Below, piece by piece: positions 45,255 to 53,262 of a stretch of DNA of 64,000 bases. The stretch is from positions 62,001 to 126,000 of the forward strand of contig WHVA01000212.1 in assembly GCA_015179125.1 (NCBI GenBank), given 5' to 3'. Position 1 is the first letter of the stretch. Each line of letters opens with the position of its first letter. The notes below the pieces were generated by a model. It saw only the letters and a list, made by a program, of their open reading frames with translations. It was not told where the DNA came from and ran no database searches. The position numbers were made by a program, and so were the translations under genes. The DNA comes from Gautieria morchelliformis (taxonomy: Eukaryota; Basidiomycota; Agaricomycetes; Gomphales; Gomphaceae).

Positions 45255-47092
45255 ATCATGGCGCGAGCATGTTCGAGCAAGGTGCAATTCAGGCGTTCGG
45301 CAATGCCATTCTGGGCTGGTGAGTAAGGGGCGGTAGATTCCATTATGATCCCTTTCTGGGCGCAGAAATCTCTGAATGGGCCGTTAATATATTCACCGCC
45401 TCCATCGCTGCGCAGGCGCTTAAGCTGGAGCCCAGTCTGTGTTTCAACCAGGGCGGCGTATTCCTTGAAACGATCAAGGACGCCGTCCTTGGTGTGGCTG
45501 AAATAGATGGTGGAGTACCTGCTTTTGGCATCGGTAAACGAATAAAAATACCATTCCCGCGCCGGGCCCTCTGTATTCGCCGGTCCCCAAACGTCGGAGA
45601 CGGTCAGATCGCCTACCAATGTAGCAGCGTCTTCCGACCGTTTGGGGAACGGTTCCACGTGATGCTTGCCCTGAATGCAAGCAACACATTGTGTCACCGG
45701 CGCGGCCGTGTCTACATCCATCCCGGTGACAAGATCGCGCGCTTTCATCAATTTGATCGCACCGATGTTGACATGCCCAAGGATGCGATGCCAGGAGTCC
45801 CAGGACTTCGGCTTAGCCACAGCGGTGAAATCCGTCTGAATGGCAGGGCGGATCCGGGCACGCATGAGGTACACGCGCCCTACCTTGCGCCCCTCGGCAA
45901 ATACTGTCCCTGACTGGGAGCGGAATTTCACGCCGTTGTTGGTGAACAGAGCTACATGCTCCATGTCCGTGAGCCTCCCAACGCTGAGGATGTTGTTTGG
46001 TGCGTCGGGAGCGTGCTTCACGTCCGTTAGTCTCACCGTAAATGTGCGATCGCTGGCCTTGAATTCCATTTGGACAATCCCGTGGCCTAAAGTCTTCAAG
46101 GGGCTCCCAGGGGCAATGCCCTCAATCTCTGATGGGTCAGAACTGAACTCAATAAAATCCCCCCTGTTTCGGGCGATATGTGTCGTCGATCCCATGTCCG
46201 CCAGCCATTCTGATGCAGAGATGGTGGCGCGACATGATAGATCTTCAGCAATGGATGACTGATCGCCCGGCTCGGGGTCTGCGGACTCTATGGCGGCGAA
46301 CACAAAGTTGTCAGCAGCGTTTTTGCTTTCGGTAGCTTGTTTAGTAGAGTCTGCATTTGAGTTCTTAGCTGGATCTTTCCACCACTTCGGCGCTTGCCCC
46401 TCTTTGCCGCCACCCTTGGCCCAGCAGTCTTTGACCCAATGCCCCTTTTTGCCACAATTATTACACTTCCCTTTTGTGGCACCGCCATCATTACGTCCAT
46501 TGCGCCCCTTTCCGCGCTTGTCCTGCACCCTCAAGGCCGTCTCCGTGCCGTGAGTGGAGCGCCGAGTTCGATCCTCTTCGAGGACGTGAGCTATGAGTAC
46601 GTCAGAGGAGAGCGTGGGAAGGGCGGCATTGATCGCTGTAAGGAACGTGGGCCAGGAGCCGGGGAGTGAGGTGAGCAGCGCGTTGCAGAAGTCGCGATCG
46701 CTGACTAGATCACCGAGTGTGTGCAGCTGCTGTTGGAGGCTGCGCAGCTTTCGTATATGCTCTTCCATGTTGCCGCCTTCGGCTATGAAAGCGTGGAAGA
46801 AATCCCGACGTACATTTATTATACCCAACGGCCCTCTTGCTTCGAAGATCGTAAGCAGGGCTAGCCACACCTCACGTGCCGTCGTGGCACCGTATGTATA
46901 GACTAGGTAATCATCACTGATATGCAAGCTGATTGCCGCAAAAGCCTGTTGATCTCTTTTCATCCAATCTGCGATCGCTTGTTTCTCCAGGGCCGTTACG
47001 TTTTTGTCGTCAGCCGGCACTGGTTTCGTCGCCTGACCCGATGCATGTTCCCATAGATCTTGCTCAAGCAAGATCCATCGCATCTTCTCCTT
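45255..47092 (-). CDS. gag-pol: Copia-3 gag-pol, middle part: gag, protease, integrase N-terminal half
   Basis: Open frame starting inside the gag (KEKMRWILLEQDLWEHASG). It continues through the zinc knuckle CNNCGKKGHWVKDC (about 46440), a protease-like WLADMGSTTHIA (Asp-Met-Gly in place of Asp-Ser/Thr-Gly), the pre-integrase WHRILGHVN ... CVACIQGKHHVEPF, and integrase DLTVSDVWGP, RSDGGGEYI and QNGIAERLNCTLLEHARAMI. There it meets gypsy-2 at 45255. A naive start at 47158 would use codons of the tyrosine-recombinase element's terminal repeat. The true N-terminus is at 52588-52517. Confidence 0.92.
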
Positions 47093-47668
47093 CCAGCTTC
47101 GACTGCGCGCGTCCGGGATGAGAGCTGTGAGGTTGGGCTGAGGTGAGTTAGAGCTCACCGGTTGCGCGGAGTAGGATCGCCGCTCGGGTGGGCGGGATTC
47201 TGCTCTGCGGCTGCTCTCATCTCGGTTTCGCGCTGGTTGCGCACTTCGATTTTATTATTCTTCTGGTGTTCTCTATAGTATTCATGTCTAATTAATGGTT
47301 AATACTGTGTCTGTGTCTATATTTTTTTTTTTTTTGCTACGGGGCTGTGTGCTTCGATCCCTTTGGCAAGTCCATGGATCGTCCTCAGGTTCTGATTGGT
47401 GTGGGCGGGTGGGTAAACAAAAAACTTAAGGAGCGGTGTCCGAGCGAAAGAGTGTAGGCGGTGTTTCTTGAGCGAGTGGGTGGTGCGGAGAAGAAGAAAA
47501 ACGGTCGGGAATAGGCACTGGCTGCTGCGCTCTGCTGGACGCTTGGTGCCGACGTCTGCCGGCACCTCTCTCATTCCAGCTTCGACTGCGCGCGTCCGGG
47601 ATGAGAGCTGTGAGGTTGGGCTGAGGTGAGTTAGAGCTCACCGGTTGCGTGGAGTAGGATCGCCGCTC
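47093..47668 (-). repeat. Split direct repeats B1, A2, B2 of the tyrosine-recombinase element
   Basis: B1 is 47576-47668 and B2 is 47093-47185; I see one difference (T/C near the ...GTTGCG word). A2 is 47414-47575, matching A1 at 52355-52516 with two or three differences. The spacer 47186-47413 contains a T15 run. Short plus- and minus-strand frames in this block are not genes. Confidence 0.9.
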
Positions 47669-47730
47669 ACCCATAGCTGCACCCCCCGCGGCGCTCTTGC
47701 GACGCGCTCCCCAACCCGGCACAGCTACGC

Positions 47731-48915
47731 CTAGGCTTCTTCGAGCACTCGCAGGTGTCTTGACGCGACCTGCTCGAATGCCCTGATGTAGGTCTCATAT
47801 GCCAGTGATTTCCACTGTCCTGCTATGCGTACTATCTCTGGGTTTACTCCTTGTGCTAAATAAAAGGAGGCGCCTCCGATTCTGAATGAGTGTCCGAATG
47901 TCGTTCCCCATCCCCAAGCGCCAAGGATCTTGTTTACTCGCTCTAGGGCTCTCGCCTTGGTCATCGGTCTGATCTCGCCGTTGGTGTCTCTCCAGGAGAA
48001 CAGCGGGTCGTCCGGGGCGGCGGGTACCATGGCGGCTAGATTTAGCAGCGCTTGGAGCGGGCATAGGTCTCCTTGCGCTATCATGAACACTGATTGCGTC
48101 TCTCCGGGGCGGGCGGTTTTGGCTGTGGGTAGGTCCAGACGGGTGTACGGTTTTCCATCGTTGTCCCTGCTCAGCAGGGCGTCGGACCTCTTCAGGTGTC
48201 TGCTGCCGTCGAAGGAGCTGCGCGATGCGACGGCCACTTCCCCGAATCTCATCATTCCCCAGAATGCGCACGCGGCCATAGCCCATATGCACGTGTCGAA
48301 TGGGGCGTTGATGTCTAATGTTGCCTTTAGCGCTCTAAGCATGCGTGTGGTCACTGGCGGCCGCATTGGTTTCCTGCGTGTGTTACCGCCTAAGTTCTCT
48401 AGCCCTCGCAGGGACCAATTTATTCGTGTCAGTCCTTCGCTGGTGAGGGGCGGGCGCCATCCTTGGGCTATGTGCCAGGCCCTTACCGCCGCCAGGTACT
48501 TGCGCGCCATGGACACTGAGACTGGCTCCATTGGGACGCTCGCCGCGATGGTCGGGTCCAGCGAGTTTGGGTCAGACACGACCCACAGGGCGAATGAGTG
48601 CATCACTTCGAATGATGCTGGCAGTCTGTCTGTTTCCTGTATTGAGAATGTGTCGCAGAATATGTGAAACTTGCGGAGCCCGGCCCCGTAGCTGACAGCG
48701 TCGCACAGCGATGACCTCGAGGCCAGGCTCTCTATGTACCGTATGAAGGTGTTGCTGATCGTGTTCAGGGGTGGGGTGTGCACGCCTCTCCAGTGGAATA
48801 GGCATTCCTCTGCTCTGCATCCGTGTCTCAGCGGCGATGGCCGGAGTCTTAGCTTGGCGCTGTCCCTTGGGACGGGGGTCGTGGAGGGTGCTGGGTGTGC
48901 GAAGAGTACTGCCAC
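47731..48915 (-). CDS. Tyrosine recombinase of the Ngaro-type element
   Basis: 394-aa site-specific recombinase that would insert the circular DNA copy. The catalytic set is complete: the first Arg in FWGMMRFGEV, a Lys-containing beta-strand region before it, His-x-x-Arg in FGHSFRIGGASF, the second His/Trp in IAGQWKS, and the nucleophilic Tyr in YETYIRAFEQ, close to the C-terminus. The N-terminal SAM-like core-binding domain spans about residues 50-170. The ATG at 48915 overlaps the end of the RT/RNase H frame (48849) in another phase. This is usual for the family and suggests coupled translation or frameshifting. The frame is intact. Confidence 0.92.
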   Translation of the reverse strand: MAVLFAHPAPSTTPVPRDSAKLRLRPSPLRHGCRAEECLFHWRGVHTPPLNTISNTFIRYIESLASRSSLCDAVSYGAGLRKFHIFCDTFSIQETDRLPASFEVMHSFALWVVSDPNSLDPTIAASVPMEPVSVSMARKYLAAVRAWHIAQGWRPPLTSEGLTRINWSLRGLENLGGNTRRKPMRPPVTTRMLRALKATLDINAPFDTCIWAMAACAFWGMMRFGEVAVASRSSFDGSRHLKRSDALLSRDNDGKPYTRLDLPTAKTARPGETQSVFMIAQGDLCPLQALLNLAAMVPAAPDDPLFSWRDTNGEIRPMTKARALERVNKILGAWGWGTTFGHSFRIGGASFYLAQGVNPEIVRIAGQWKSLAYETYIRAFEQVASRHLRVLEEA

Positions 48916-50900
48916 TGTAATAACCGTCCTTCCAGCGAAGCTGGGAGGGGGGTGTTGGAGCTGTCCTGCGCGTGCGGGAAGGCCGCTTTGAACACTGCTA
49001 TGTCGCCTCTTGAGAGCGGGTCGGTGACGTTCGTTTCAGATGGTACGTAGCTTGCTACTAGGCGCAGGCCATGCTTCGCGAGCAGCCTGTAGATCTGTTT
49101 GAGTACCATGTTCATTTCTTTGTTCCGTGCTCTCCCGCTGTTCACCACGGCTACGACACTGGTGTTGTCGGACCTTACTAGTACCTGTCTGCCCTTCAGC
49201 CCGGCTGTCACGCCGCTCTGGATTGCGAGTGTCAGCCCCAAGAGGACCGCTACTGCCTCTCCCCAGGCAATGTCGAACTGTCGCTTGGGCCCTACTTCCG
49301 TGCCGGGTGCCCAGCTCCATGCTCCCCACTGGTCGCCTACGACGACTCCGGCTCTGTATGAGGAGCTGGCATCCCCCCACCATCCGATGTCGACTGGTTC
49401 CCACGTCGCTAGTGGCGTTTCGTTGGGTGAGGCCTCTATGATGTATCGTATCCACGACATGTCTGCTCGCACCTCTGGTGGCGGGGATAGCCGCGCCCGT
49501 TTGGACCGGAAGCTGGCAGCGAATCGTGCTATTGACCTGAGGAAAGGTCTCACTAGCCTGAATATGCACGCCGCGTGCACCAATTTTCCATGGGTGCTGG
49601 CCGCGTCGTGTTCCAAAAACTTGCCTTTGGCATCCATCCATTTTTCTAGCAGGTCTAGGACAGCCTGGACCTTCTCCGTGGGGAGCGCTGCTGTTCTTTT
49701 GGCTAGGTCCCAGATGAATCCGATGTATTTCTGGCATGCCGCTAGCCTTCTTGTTTTCGGTCGACTCCATGGCACCCCAATCTGTTCCGTGAGCGCTATG
49801 AATTCTTCCTCCGTCCACGACTCCTCCGGCGTTTGGATGACAAGGAAGTCGTCCACCCATTTGCGGATGGGTCCGAACCCTGCTGCCAGGTGTATGTCTA
49901 CGATCATGTCGGCTACTGCGCCGAACACCCCGGCGCTTGATGTTAGGCCAAACATGAGCATGCGGTCGACGTAGACCTTGCCTCTCCAATACACGCAGAG
50001 CGCGTTCTGCTGCTCTGGTCGGACTGGCGTCATGCGGTATGCCGCTGATATGTCGAAGGTTGCTGCTCTGCAGCCGTCTGGCAGGGTAACGATCAGCTCT
50101 GCAGTGCTGTCGAAGGTACCCCATTCCGTTGGGAACTTGTCCGAATTTATCCCCGTGTTGATGGACGGGAACTCGGGGTCGTTCCTCGGGAACGATAGGT
50201 CCTGTACCATCCTGAGTTTCTCCGAGTGCGGCTTGGGTACCAGCCCAAGTGGTGCTGACCGGAACGGGCCAATGATCTCCTCTAGGTCCGCTGGGTCGAA
50301 CGCTTCCGAGTAGCGCCCTATCTCCTGCTCTGCTATTATGTAGTCGTCTATCATACTGGGGCTCAGACGCGATGAGCTGTGATTTTCGAAATAAATACGT
50401 GCGTTGGGGCCGCTCGCGCACCAACGTCAAAACCACTGCGTAGTCCATCTGCTATGTGCATCCACTTGTTGTGCAGGCCATATTTACAGAGCAATGACAC
50501 CACTCGATCGGGATCGAGCGGTGTCACTACCTTTCTTGGATCAGGCCTGGGGCGGGCATGTGCCGGCCCTGTGGGTGGTGTCTCCGCACAGGCTACAGCC
50601 GTGCGCGTTGCTGCATGCGTCGCCAAAGGAGCAGGCTGATCCCTTGGCCCAATTAAAGCAATACTGCTTTCCGCTGGGGGCGACAAGGGCGTGTCTGCTC
50701 CTCGCATTGCTGGCGATGCTCGCAACCGGCCGACCGTGGTTGGTCGTGGACGCTTTGCAGTCCGCGGGGAGGTGTCCGGCGGTTCCGCATTGAAAGCAGC
50801 AGGCCCGGGATTTCTTTCCGGTTGGTGGAGGAGAGAATTCGCGGGGGAATGGCCGTTTGCTATGTGGGGAGGGAGGTCGGACAATGCGTGGTCCCGCAAC
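48849..50900 (-). pseudogene. RT/RNase H of the Ngaro-type element (frameshift near its start)
   Basis: The main frame (50354-48849, 501 codons) has RT blocks PLGLVPKPHSEKLRMVQDLS, AATFDISAAYR, MLMFGLTSSAGVF and the catalytic RKWVDDFLVIQ (about 49845), then RNase H with WWGDASSSYRAGVVVG, a GEAVAVLLGL Glu, VRSDNTSVVAVVNSG and NVTDPLSRG. Upstream in another phase, to about 50520, is the family's N-terminal block (TPLDPDRVVSLLCKYGLHNKW, then GFDVGARAAPTHVFIS). It connects to the RT frame only if a single-base change near 50390 is assumed, so the copy is probably inactivated there. The Ngaro-type SGNH hydrolase domain is not seen. Primer and integration chemistry differ from LTR elements, since no DDE integrase is present. 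Confidence 0.88.
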
Positions 50901-52324
50901 CGGCTTGGTCGCTATCAGCGTCAGCGCTGTCACGTCCAGCGTTCTCAGATCGTGCGCCGGGTTCAGCGCTGCCAGCTCCCGCTGCTGGATGTCATACTCC
51001 ATCACGACATCCCAGTTGTGGGAACGCCCTAGGTCCATCACCAGCCTGTGGTGAGAGGCGAGGGAATCTGCTCTCGCATCGCCGTGGTGGAACCTGGTCC
51101 TATCCTCGGTGGCTCTGGCCGCCGCGTACCATTCTATTGTTGAAATGGTTTTCTCGTTTCGGGGTCCAGGCCTTTGGCGGTTAGGCCCCCTTGCGCGTTT
51201 ACGACGAAGTCTTCCTCTCCTCTGCCCGCTTTGAGCCTGGCGGCTAGTGAGAGGGAGGTGTAAGGGACATAACGGTAGGCCTTGAAGGTGTCGTCCGCTT
51301 TCAGCGGCACGGCTGGTGCAGGGTCATCGGTCAGTATGTTGCGGAGCGTGGTTCGCCGGGTGCCGCGTTGGTGGCGCGGGCGCGGAGAAGAAAAAGAAAA
51401 GAAAAAAAAAAAAGAAAACGAAAGGTGGGGAATGAAGGGAAGTAATGGATGGGGTGTCTCTGTGCGGGTGCGTGCCGCTGCTCTGCCCTGGGCCACCACG
51501 CGCGAGCCTATCCTTGGCTGGCTGGCGCTGCTGCCAGCGGGTGCCGACCACGCACGAGCCTATCGCCTGGCTGGTAGGTGCGGTGGAGGACGTGGTCGCA
51601 CGCGAGCCTGTCGCTCGGCCGGCCAGCCTGGATGCGGGGAGGCCTATCGCTCTCCTCCGCCCGATGTTTCGGAGGGTGGGGTGGGGTGGGGGGGGTGTTG
51701 GATTGAAATTGAAACGGCTGGCTCACCTATGTCCAGGGTGCTTGCTTTGAAGCCCGGGATGAGGTCCGGGAGGTGCACCTTCTTGCCGTCGTCCCTGGCC
51801 GCTGCTAGCGCTCTCGCTTGCTCGATGGTCGCTTCGTCGGCGAATAGGGCCTCCTGCACGTTTCCTTGGGGCGGCGGTTGTTCTGCTAGGGGCGGGAGGT
51901 GGACCGGTTGCTGCTGCTGCTGGTGTATCTGCAGCGGTTGCTGCTGTGGCTGCTGCTGCAGCTGTTGGGGTTGTTGTGGCCGCTGTGGCTGCTGCGGCAG
52001 TTGTTGTTGCTGCTGCGGCTGATGCTGGGGTCCTGCGGCTGCTATTTGGGCTCTGAGCTGCCTGATTTCCTTCTCTTGCTCCCTCAGCCTGGCTGCCATT
52101 TCCTGACCGCCGGTCGTCGCGCTCTGCGGATTGTGGACGTTTGCTGCGTGTGTCTCCCTGTTTCTGGCAGGTGCGGGGGGCCTAGGTGCCATCTGTTCCT
52201 GTCGCTGGTGTGCTGGTTGACGTCCGATGCCACCGTTGGGTGACTCGCTCCGCTCGGCGCGCTGGCCTTGCTGCATCTGGGACGGCGGGGGGGTGATGTT
52301 CAGTCCTAGGTGCTCGTGGGTCAT
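50541..52324 (-). pseudogene. Gag-like ORF1 of the Ngaro-type element (possible intron, one frameshift)
   Basis: Starts at ATG 52324 with a Gln/Pro-rich N-terminus and a short coiled coil (MAARLREQEKEIRQLRAQIA). After PGFKASTLDI a GTGAGC donor (51726) and a CACCAG acceptor (51313) would remove 414 nt and continue in frame as VPLKADDTFKAYRYVPYTSL. A frameshift near 51148 (after ETRK) separates this from EWYAAARATEDRTRFHHGD and the last frame 51041-50541. That frame carries a zinc knuckle CFQCGTAGHLPADC and a second Cys-rich module (CFNWAKGSACSF, CSLCGDTTHRAGTC). It would package element RNA. The intron and frameshift are my inference from frame and family pattern. Confidence 0.7.
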
Positions 52325-52354
52325 CGTTCTGCTGCGTGTTGTGCGATGCGGAGT

Positions 52355-52516
52355 TAAACAAAAAACTTAAGGAGCGGTGTCCAAGCGAAAGAGTGTAGGC
52401 GGTGTTTCTTGAGCGAGTGGGTGGTGCGGAGAAGAAGAAAAACGGTCGGGAATAGGCGCTGGCTGCTGCGCTCTGCTGGACGCTTGGTGCCGACGTCTGC
52501 CGGCACCTCTCTCATT
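52355..52516 (-). repeat. A1 terminal repeat of the Ngaro-type element
   Basis: 162 bp, starting AATGAGAGAGGTGCCGGCAG on the minus strand and ending TTAAGTTTTTTGTTTA. It matches A2 at 47414-47575. ORF1 begins 31 nt downstream. Confidence 0.9.
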
Positions 52517-52588
52517 CCACGCGGGATAATTGTCTCCGGTGAGTGGTTCGATCCGGTATAGGGAGCTCGGCTGTGTGAGGGCAGACAT
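52517..52588 (-). CDS. gag: Copia-3 gag N-terminus (24 codons)
   Basis: ATG at 52588 opens a frame with YRIEPLTGDNYPAW, matching the gag start of copia-1 and copia-2 (YKIDPLNGDNYAAW). It is cut after the Trp codon by the Ngaro-type element and resumes at 47092 with KEKMRW. This is too short to be called on its own, but the match to the other copies and the exact in-frame continuation support it. Confidence 0.88.
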
Positions 52589-52662
52589 AATGGCGATTGT
52601 TACAGGAAGTTTTTTTTTTTTTTTTTTTTTTCTACTTTACTTTGGATTATGGTTTAGAGCGC

Positions 52663-52841
52663 GGGCCCATAACCTGAAGAGAGTAGATGATGGTTGTGGA
52701 TAAAGATGATAATATTCGACCAGCGAGTCTCAGAAAAATATACAGCGCCTGTAACTACTGTAACTAAGGGATTCGGTAGGAGATGGAAATGGGAACCACA
52801 ACCACGAGTGACCACAGGATGACTAACGGTTGAGCGATACA
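52663..52841 (-). repeat. Copia-3 5' LTR and primer-binding site
   Basis: LTR 52675-52841 (167 bp, TGAAGAGAG ... CGATACA on the plus strand). Directly inside it, 52663-52674 reads GGTTATGGGCCC on the minus strand, the same initiator tRNA-Met anticodon-arm site as in copia-1 and copia-2. A T22 run lies at 52609-52631. Confidence 0.88.
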
Positions 52842-52846
52842 ATGAG

Positions 52847-53262
52847 AAGGCGGGCTTTCCCTATTTCCACACATTCCAGCGCGGAACAGCTCGGCAGGCA
52901 CCACTATTAGAGTTACTGCACGTCAGCTGCAGCTTCCTGGCACGTGTTGCGTGTCCTTGGCCAGCTTGAAGGAGGGCTGCAAGCAGATATAATAGCGCGT
53001 CACACATGGTGGTAACTGGGAATACAATAGATCGTAAGATCAATTGTCTCCGACTCGAGTGTCTCCTTGTACAGGTGCCTCCTTGGTTCTTCTCGCACAC
53101 GCTATGCTAGTCTTCTCCGCCCGGAGGTCCTCCCGGATCCTTTAAATCAATTATAGAACTTCGGGTGTGTGCTTCTGGTATAGTAAGTTTCGAAGGAAAA
53201 CCTACGTGTAATAAGTCAACGCGCCTCCTGTCGCCTACACACATTCCTTGGTTTTCACTACG
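52847..53262. promoter_or_regulatory. 5' flank of permease copy 2
   Basis: No gene. The last 100 bp (about 53165-53262) resembles the 5' flank of permease copy 1, sharing TTCTGGTATA, AAGTTTCGAAGGAAAACCTA and GTGTAATAAGTC. The promoter was therefore duplicated together with the gene. Copia-3 ends 416 bp upstream. Confidence 0.5.

Larger units (their letters stand above)
39255..45259 (-). mobile_element. Gypsy-2: Ty3/gypsy chromovirus nested in copia-3 integrase, defective
   Basis: Element 39260-45254 on the minus strand, flanked by ATCAT (39255-39259 and 45255-45259). LTRs start TGTAAGGGC and end CCCTGACA. They are 490 bp (39260-39749) and 427 bp (44828-45254). The 63-bp length difference is one extra segment bounded by the repeat GACAAGGGGAAATCCAAA. 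Apart from that I count about six substitutions, so insertion is recent, yet its pol carries stops, a frameshift and a deletion. Confidence 0.93.
47091..52519 (-). mobile_element. Ngaro-type tyrosine-recombinase retrotransposon, nested in copia-3 gag
   Basis: Minus-strand order: A1 repeat (52516-52355), gag-like ORFs, RT/RNase H, tyrosine recombinase, B1 (47668-47576), A2 (47575-47414), a spacer, B2 (47185-47093). A1 and A2 are both 162 bp and nearly identical; B1 and B2 are both 93 bp and nearly identical. This split direct repeat (A1-ORFs-B1-A2-B2) is the hallmark of Ngaro/PAT-like elements in the DIRS order. There is no target duplication. The pentamer TGGAA (minus strand) is shared by the left junction, the right junction and the internal B1/A2 junction. 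That is expected if a circle recombined through its joined ends with the host sequence GCGTGGAAGGAG of copia-3. Confidence 0.92.
36900..52846 (-). mobile_element. Copia-3: Ty1/copia element containing two nested retrotransposons
   Basis: Minus-strand copia element with LTRs at 36905-37079 (3') and 52675-52841 (5'), flanked by ATGAG (36900-36904 and 52842-52846). The LTRs are identical over 161 bp and differ only near their inner/outer end, so insertion was recent. The coding region is split twice: by the tyrosine-recombinase element at 47096-52514 (in gag) and by gypsy-2 at 39260-45254 (in integrase). Subtracting both insertions, 24 codons from 52588, then 47092-45255, then 39254-37136, sum to a whole number of codons with no stop. 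The parent copy therefore had a complete frame of about 1342 residues. Confidence 0.9.

Noticed and set aside
45140..47158. Copia-3 gag starting with MSSNSPQPNL...
   Set aside because: Those first codons belong to the B2 repeat of the Ngaro-type element; the same codons recur at the B1 repeat (47600). The true gag start is at 52588.
49036..50448. 470-residue Arg/Pro-rich minus-strand ORF
   Set aside because: It is an out-of-frame shadow of the RT/RNase H frame of the Ngaro-type element.
51282..52022. Plus-strand Cys/Gly-rich 246-residue ORF
   Set aside because: It is the antisense of the Gln-rich ORF1 region of the Ngaro-type element; the Cys runs come from CAG/CTG repeats.
52367..52588. 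A 73-residue minus-strand protein
   Set aside because: It is a chimera of the copia-3 gag start (24 codons) and the A1 repeat of the Ngaro-type element.
36905..52836. Copia-3 LTR pair without a target duplication
   Set aside because: Extending the 5' LTR to ...CGATACA (52841) and the 3' LTR to ...TTCAACA (37079) gives proper TG...CA ends and the duplication ATGAG on both sides.
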